This document shows, one piece after another, positions 59,499 to 64,000 of a stretch of 64,000 nt of DNA. Each line of letters opens with the position of its first letter. Position 1 is the first letter of the stretch. The notes under the pieces are model-generated. The model did no database searches and had not been told where the DNA came from. It saw only the letters and a program-made list of their open reading frames with translations. Position numbers and translations under genes: made by a program. This DNA is from Akkermansia muciniphila (GTDB lineage: Bacteria > Verrucomicrobiota > Verrucomicrobiia > Opitutales > Opitutaceae). Location: positions 62,001-126,000 of the forward strand of contig CAMCZZ010000005.1 in assembly GCA_945888375.1 (NCBI GenBank). The letters are read 5' to 3'.

Positions 59499-60407
59499 TT
59501 AACCCTCCGGGGTCGCCACCGCCAGAAAGGACGCCAGAGCTGGTTCGAGGTTTGTCTCCGGCGCCCGCCACCCAATGACCAGGCGGCTTTCCGGGGCTGG
59601 CCCTTCCAGCGGCCGGAAGGTCACGCCCTCCGGCAGTGGACGGGCCTCGCTCGGGCACATGAATGTCGCCCCCAGTCCGGCGCGCACCAGGCCGACCGCA
59701 TTGGCCCTGGGCCAGACCTCCTCGGCGATGCGCGGCGTCACGCCGGCGCGGGAGAAGGCCGCCAGCACCCGATCGTAAAAGCCGGGGTTGTGTGTGCGCG
59801 GGAAGAGCACCCAAGGCACCGCCGCCAGATCGCGCAACCGGAGCGACGAGCTCGCGGCCAGGGCATGGTCGGCTGGCAGCAGCACCCCGTTTTTCTCCCG
59901 CAGGAGCTCTCGCGTCTTCAGGCCCGGAGTGGTGGCATCGGGATGGAAAAAACCGCACGCGATATCCCCGGCCGCCAGCGCCGCGAGTTGCGCGGAAGTA
60001 GGCGACTCATTCAGCTCCAGTCGTATCCGTGGATAGGCCCGGTGAAACTCGCGCAGGATGCCGGGCAGCACCGTCGCCATCGCCAATCCGGTGAACCCCA
60101 CCCGCACCCGCCCGGTCTCTCCCTCCGCCAGCGCCCGCAATTCGCCCGGCACCGCCGCCAAACCCCGCAGAATCGGCTCGACCCGCTCCGCCAGCGCGCG
60201 ACCCGCTGCCGTGAGCTCCACCCTGCGCCGAGATCGTAAGAAAAGCACCGCGCCCAGCGCCAATTCGAGTTGCGCAATTTGCCTGCTTAAAGCCGGTTGC
60301 GCCACGGCCAGTGCCTCCGCCGCCTTCCGAAAGTGCAGGGTGCGCGCGACTTCGCGAAAATACACCAGGTGGCGTAGTTCGTAGGAAAATTGATACTCCC
60401 GAGGCAT
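59499..60407 (-). CDS. LysR-family transcriptional regulator
   Basis: ELRHLVYFREVARTLHFRKAAEALAVAQPALSRQIAQLELALGAVLF; divergent from leuC. Confidence 0.93.
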   Translation of the reverse strand: MPREYQFSYELRHLVYFREVARTLHFRKAAEALAVAQPALSRQIAQLELALGAVLFLRSRRRVELTAAGRALAERVEPILRGLAAVPGELRALAEGETGRVRVGFTGLAMATVLPGILREFHRAYPRIRLELNESPTSAQLAALAAGDIACGFFHPDATTPGLKTRELLREKNGVLLPADHALAASSSLRLRDLAAVPWVLFPRTHNPGFYDRVLAAFSRAGVTPRIAEEVWPRANAVGLVRAGLGATFMCPSEARPLPEGVTFRPLEGPAPESRLVIGWRAPETNLEPALASFLAVATPEG

Positions 60408-60526
60408 CACCGAAGGGGAAACAAGTATTTCCTCGCAATGCAATCTCCTGCTAGGATGGTCGCGTTCAAAGCCAGTTTCTCCTGCCCGCGTCTTCCTTTC
60501 TCTTTTTAAACGAACCTCCGCCCACC

Positions 60527-61948
60527 ATGTCCGCCCAACCCAAATCGCTCTTCGAAAAAGTCTGGGACGCCCATGCCGTCCGCACCCTTGCCAACGGCCA
60601 GACCCAACTCCTCATCGGCACCCACCTGATTCACGAGGTCACTTCGCCCCAGGCCTTCGGCATGCTGCGCGATCTCGGCCTAAAGGTCGCTTTCCCGCAC
60701 CGCACCTTCGCGACCGTGGACCACATCGTGCCCACCAACGAGTTGGTCGAGCCGTATAAGGACAACCTCGCCCAGGCCATGATGGACGAGCTGCGCAAGA
60801 ACTGCGCCCAGTTTGGCGTTACCTTTTTTGACCGCGCCTCCGGCAAACAGGGTATCGTCCACATCGTCGGCCCGGAGCAGGGTATCACCCAGCCCGGCAC
60901 CACCATCGCGTGCGGCGATTCCCATACGTCCACCCACGGCGCCTTTGGGGCGATCGCCTTTGGCATCGGCACCAGCCAGGTGCGCGACGTGCTCGCCACC
61001 CAGACCATGGCGCTCGGCGCGCTCAAGGTCCGCCGTATCGAGGTAAACGGTAAGCTCCGCCCCGGCGTTTACGCCAAGGACGTCATTCTCCATATCATCC
61101 GCCTCACCGGCGTGAATGGCGGCACTGGCTTCGCCTACGAGTATGCCGGCTCCACCTTTGACGGCTTCTCGATGGAAGAGCGCATGACGGTGTGCAACAT
61201 GTCTATCGAAGGCGGTGCGCGCGTCGGCTACGTGAATCCCGACGAGACCACCTTCGCCTACCTCAAGGGCCGTCCCTACTCGCCGACTGGCGCCGCTTGG
61301 GATGCTGCCGTCGCCCGCTGGCGTTCCTTCGCCTCCGATGCCGGGTGCCGCTATGATGACGTCATGGTCATCGACGCCGCCGACATCGCCCCGTCCGTCA
61401 CTTGGGGTATCAACCCCGGCCAAGGCATCTCGATCAACGAAAACATCCCCAGTCCCGAGACCGCCCTTTCCGACGACGATCGCGCCGGTATCATCGAGGC
61501 CCTCGCCTACATGAAGCTGCCCGCCGGCCAGCCCATCAAAGGCACTAAAATCAACGTCGCCTTCCTCGGCTCCTGCACCAACGGCCGTCTCTCTGACTTC
61601 CAGGAAGTGGCCAAATACATCCAGGGTCGCAAAGTCGCCCCGGGCGTGCGCGCCATCGCTGTGCCCGGCTCGCAGATCGTCGCGCTCCAGTGCGAAAAAC
61701 TCGGCCTCGACAAGATCCTCGCCGAGGCCGGCTTCGAGTGGCGCGCTGCCGGTTGCTCGATGTGCCTCGCAATGAACCCCGACAAGCTCATCGGCGACGA
61801 ACTCTGCGCCTCCTCCTCCAACCGCAATTTCAAGGGCCGCCAAGGCTCCATCACCGGTCGCACCGTGTTGATGAGCCCGGTCATGGTGGCCGCCGCCGCC
61901 GTCACCGGCGTGGTCGCCGACGCCCGCGAAGTCTTCGCGGTCAACTGA
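60527..61948 (+). CDS. leuC: 3-isopropylmalate dehydratase large subunit
   Basis: [74 protein letters not shown]. Confidence 0.97.
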   Translation: MSAQPKSLFEKVWDAHAVRTLANGQTQLLIGTHLIHEVTSPQAFGMLRDLGLKVAFPHRTFATVDHIVPTNELVEPYKDNLAQAMMDELRKNCAQFGVTFFDRASGKQGIVHIVGPEQGITQPGTTIACGDSHTSTHGAFGAIAFGIGTSQVRDVLATQTMALGALKVRRIEVNGKLRPGVYAKDVILHIIRLTGVNGGTGFAYEYAGSTFDGFSMEERMTVCNMSIEGGARVGYVNPDETTFAYLKGRPYSPTGAAWDAAVARWRSFASDAGCRYDDVMVIDAADIAPSVTWGINPGQGISINENIPSPETALSDDDRAGIIEALAYMKLPAGQPIKGTKINVAFLGSCTNGRLSDFQEVAKYIQGRKVAPGVRAIAVPGSQIVALQCEKLGLDKILAEAGFEWRAAGCSMCLAMNPDKLIGDELCASSSNRNFKGRQGSITGRTVLMSPVMVAAAAVTGVVADAREVFAVN

Positions 61949-61971
61949 TCAAACGAATATCAATTCAAGTT

Positions 61972-62042
61972 GCCCACGAAACACACGAAAGAGCACGAAA
62001 CCCGAACCTCTGATTTCGTGTCATTTCGTGTGTTTCGTGGGC
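61972..62042. repeat. Intercistronic hairpin, family B copy 2 (29-nt arms)
   Basis: GCCCACGAAACACACGAAAGAGCACGAAA (61972-62000) vs reverse complement of 62014-62042, 26/29; near-identical arms to 33185-33255. Confidence 0.9.
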
Positions 62043-62067
62043 CAATAAATCCGACTTCTTAACAAAC

Positions 62068-62673
62068 ATGGCTCTCGCAAAAATCACCTCCGTCTCCGGA
62101 CGCGGCGTTTACGTCCCCGGCAACGATATCGATACCGACCGCATCATCCCCGCGCGCTTCATGAAGTGCGTGGTTTTCGACGGTCTCGGCGAATTCTTGT
62201 TCTACGACGTCCGCCACACCCCCGAGGGCGTGCCGACCGGCCATCCGATCGACAAACCCGAGCACAAGGGCGCCACCGTCCTTCTCTCCGGTGCCAATTT
62301 TGGCTGCGGTTCCTCCCGTGAACACGCCCCCCAGGCCATTCACAAGGCCGGCTTCCGGGCCGTGATCGCCGAGAATTTTGCCGAAATCTTTTTTGGTAAC
62401 AGCACCACCCTAGGCATCCCGTGCGTGAATGCCACCCGCGAGGACATCGCGAAGGTCGCCGCCGCCATCGAGGCAAATCCCGCCTTGGAAATCACCGTCG
62501 ATGTCGCCGCGCGCGAAGTCCGTTTCGGTGGCGACAAGATCGCCATCACCCAGCGTGAGTCCGCCCGCGATGCGCTGGTGAACGGACGCTGGGACGCCAT
62601 CGGCGACTTGATCGACGGTCTTCCCGCCGTGCAGGCCACCGCCGCGCGTCTGCCCTACATGGCCGTGGCCTGA
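62068..62673 (+). CDS. leuD: 3-isopropylmalate dehydratase small subunit
   Basis: GNDIDTDRIIPARFMKCVVFDGLGEFLF; GANFGCGSSREHAPQAIHKAGFRAVIAENFAEIFFGN. Confidence 0.95.
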   Translation: MALAKITSVSGRGVYVPGNDIDTDRIIPARFMKCVVFDGLGEFLFYDVRHTPEGVPTGHPIDKPEHKGATVLLSGANFGCGSSREHAPQAIHKAGFRAVIAENFAEIFFGNSTTLGIPCVNATREDIAKVAAAIEANPALEITVDVAAREVRFGGDKIAITQRESARDALVNGRWDAIGDLIDGLPAVQATAARLPYMAVA

Positions 62674-62692
62674 AGTCGGCCGGGGCCGGTCT

Positions 62693-64000
<1,308 letters not shown>

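Overview
GC-rich chromosomal window whose gene content looks like Verrucomicrobiota (probably Opitutaceae-like; inferred from protein style, not from rRNA). Main blocks: (1) ~1-10.2 kb, a sulfated-polysaccharide utilisation cluster: truncated sialate O-acetylesterase, MFS transporter, divergent GH9-like protein, two Cys-type sulfatases, GH43-like and GH50/agarase-like hydrolases. (2) 10.4-17.3 kb, a surface-protein block: PEP-CTERM beta-strand-repeat protein, type II pseudopilin, and a 1226-aa autotransporter-repeat protein. (3) Housekeeping and metabolic genes: trpE, glmS, glgC, purU, sdhCAB, lysA, gpsA, actP/DUF485, araB-araA-araD with a LacI regulator, ybaB-recR, exosortase, leuCD, rho, and three tRNAs. 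(4) 39.5-43.6 kb, an orphan ParA-type ATPase cassette with three uncharacterised proteins. Its coiled-coil gene is split by an IS110-family element of IS1111-like architecture, and that element's 3' non-coding region carries guide-like matches to its own insertion junctions. A second recurring signal is a set of long intercistronic hairpins with internally periodic arms in the sdhA-sdhB, lysA-gpsA, araB-araA, araA-araD and leuC-leuD gaps. No CRISPR array or rRNA was seen. All assignments come from reading the sequence; no database search was run.
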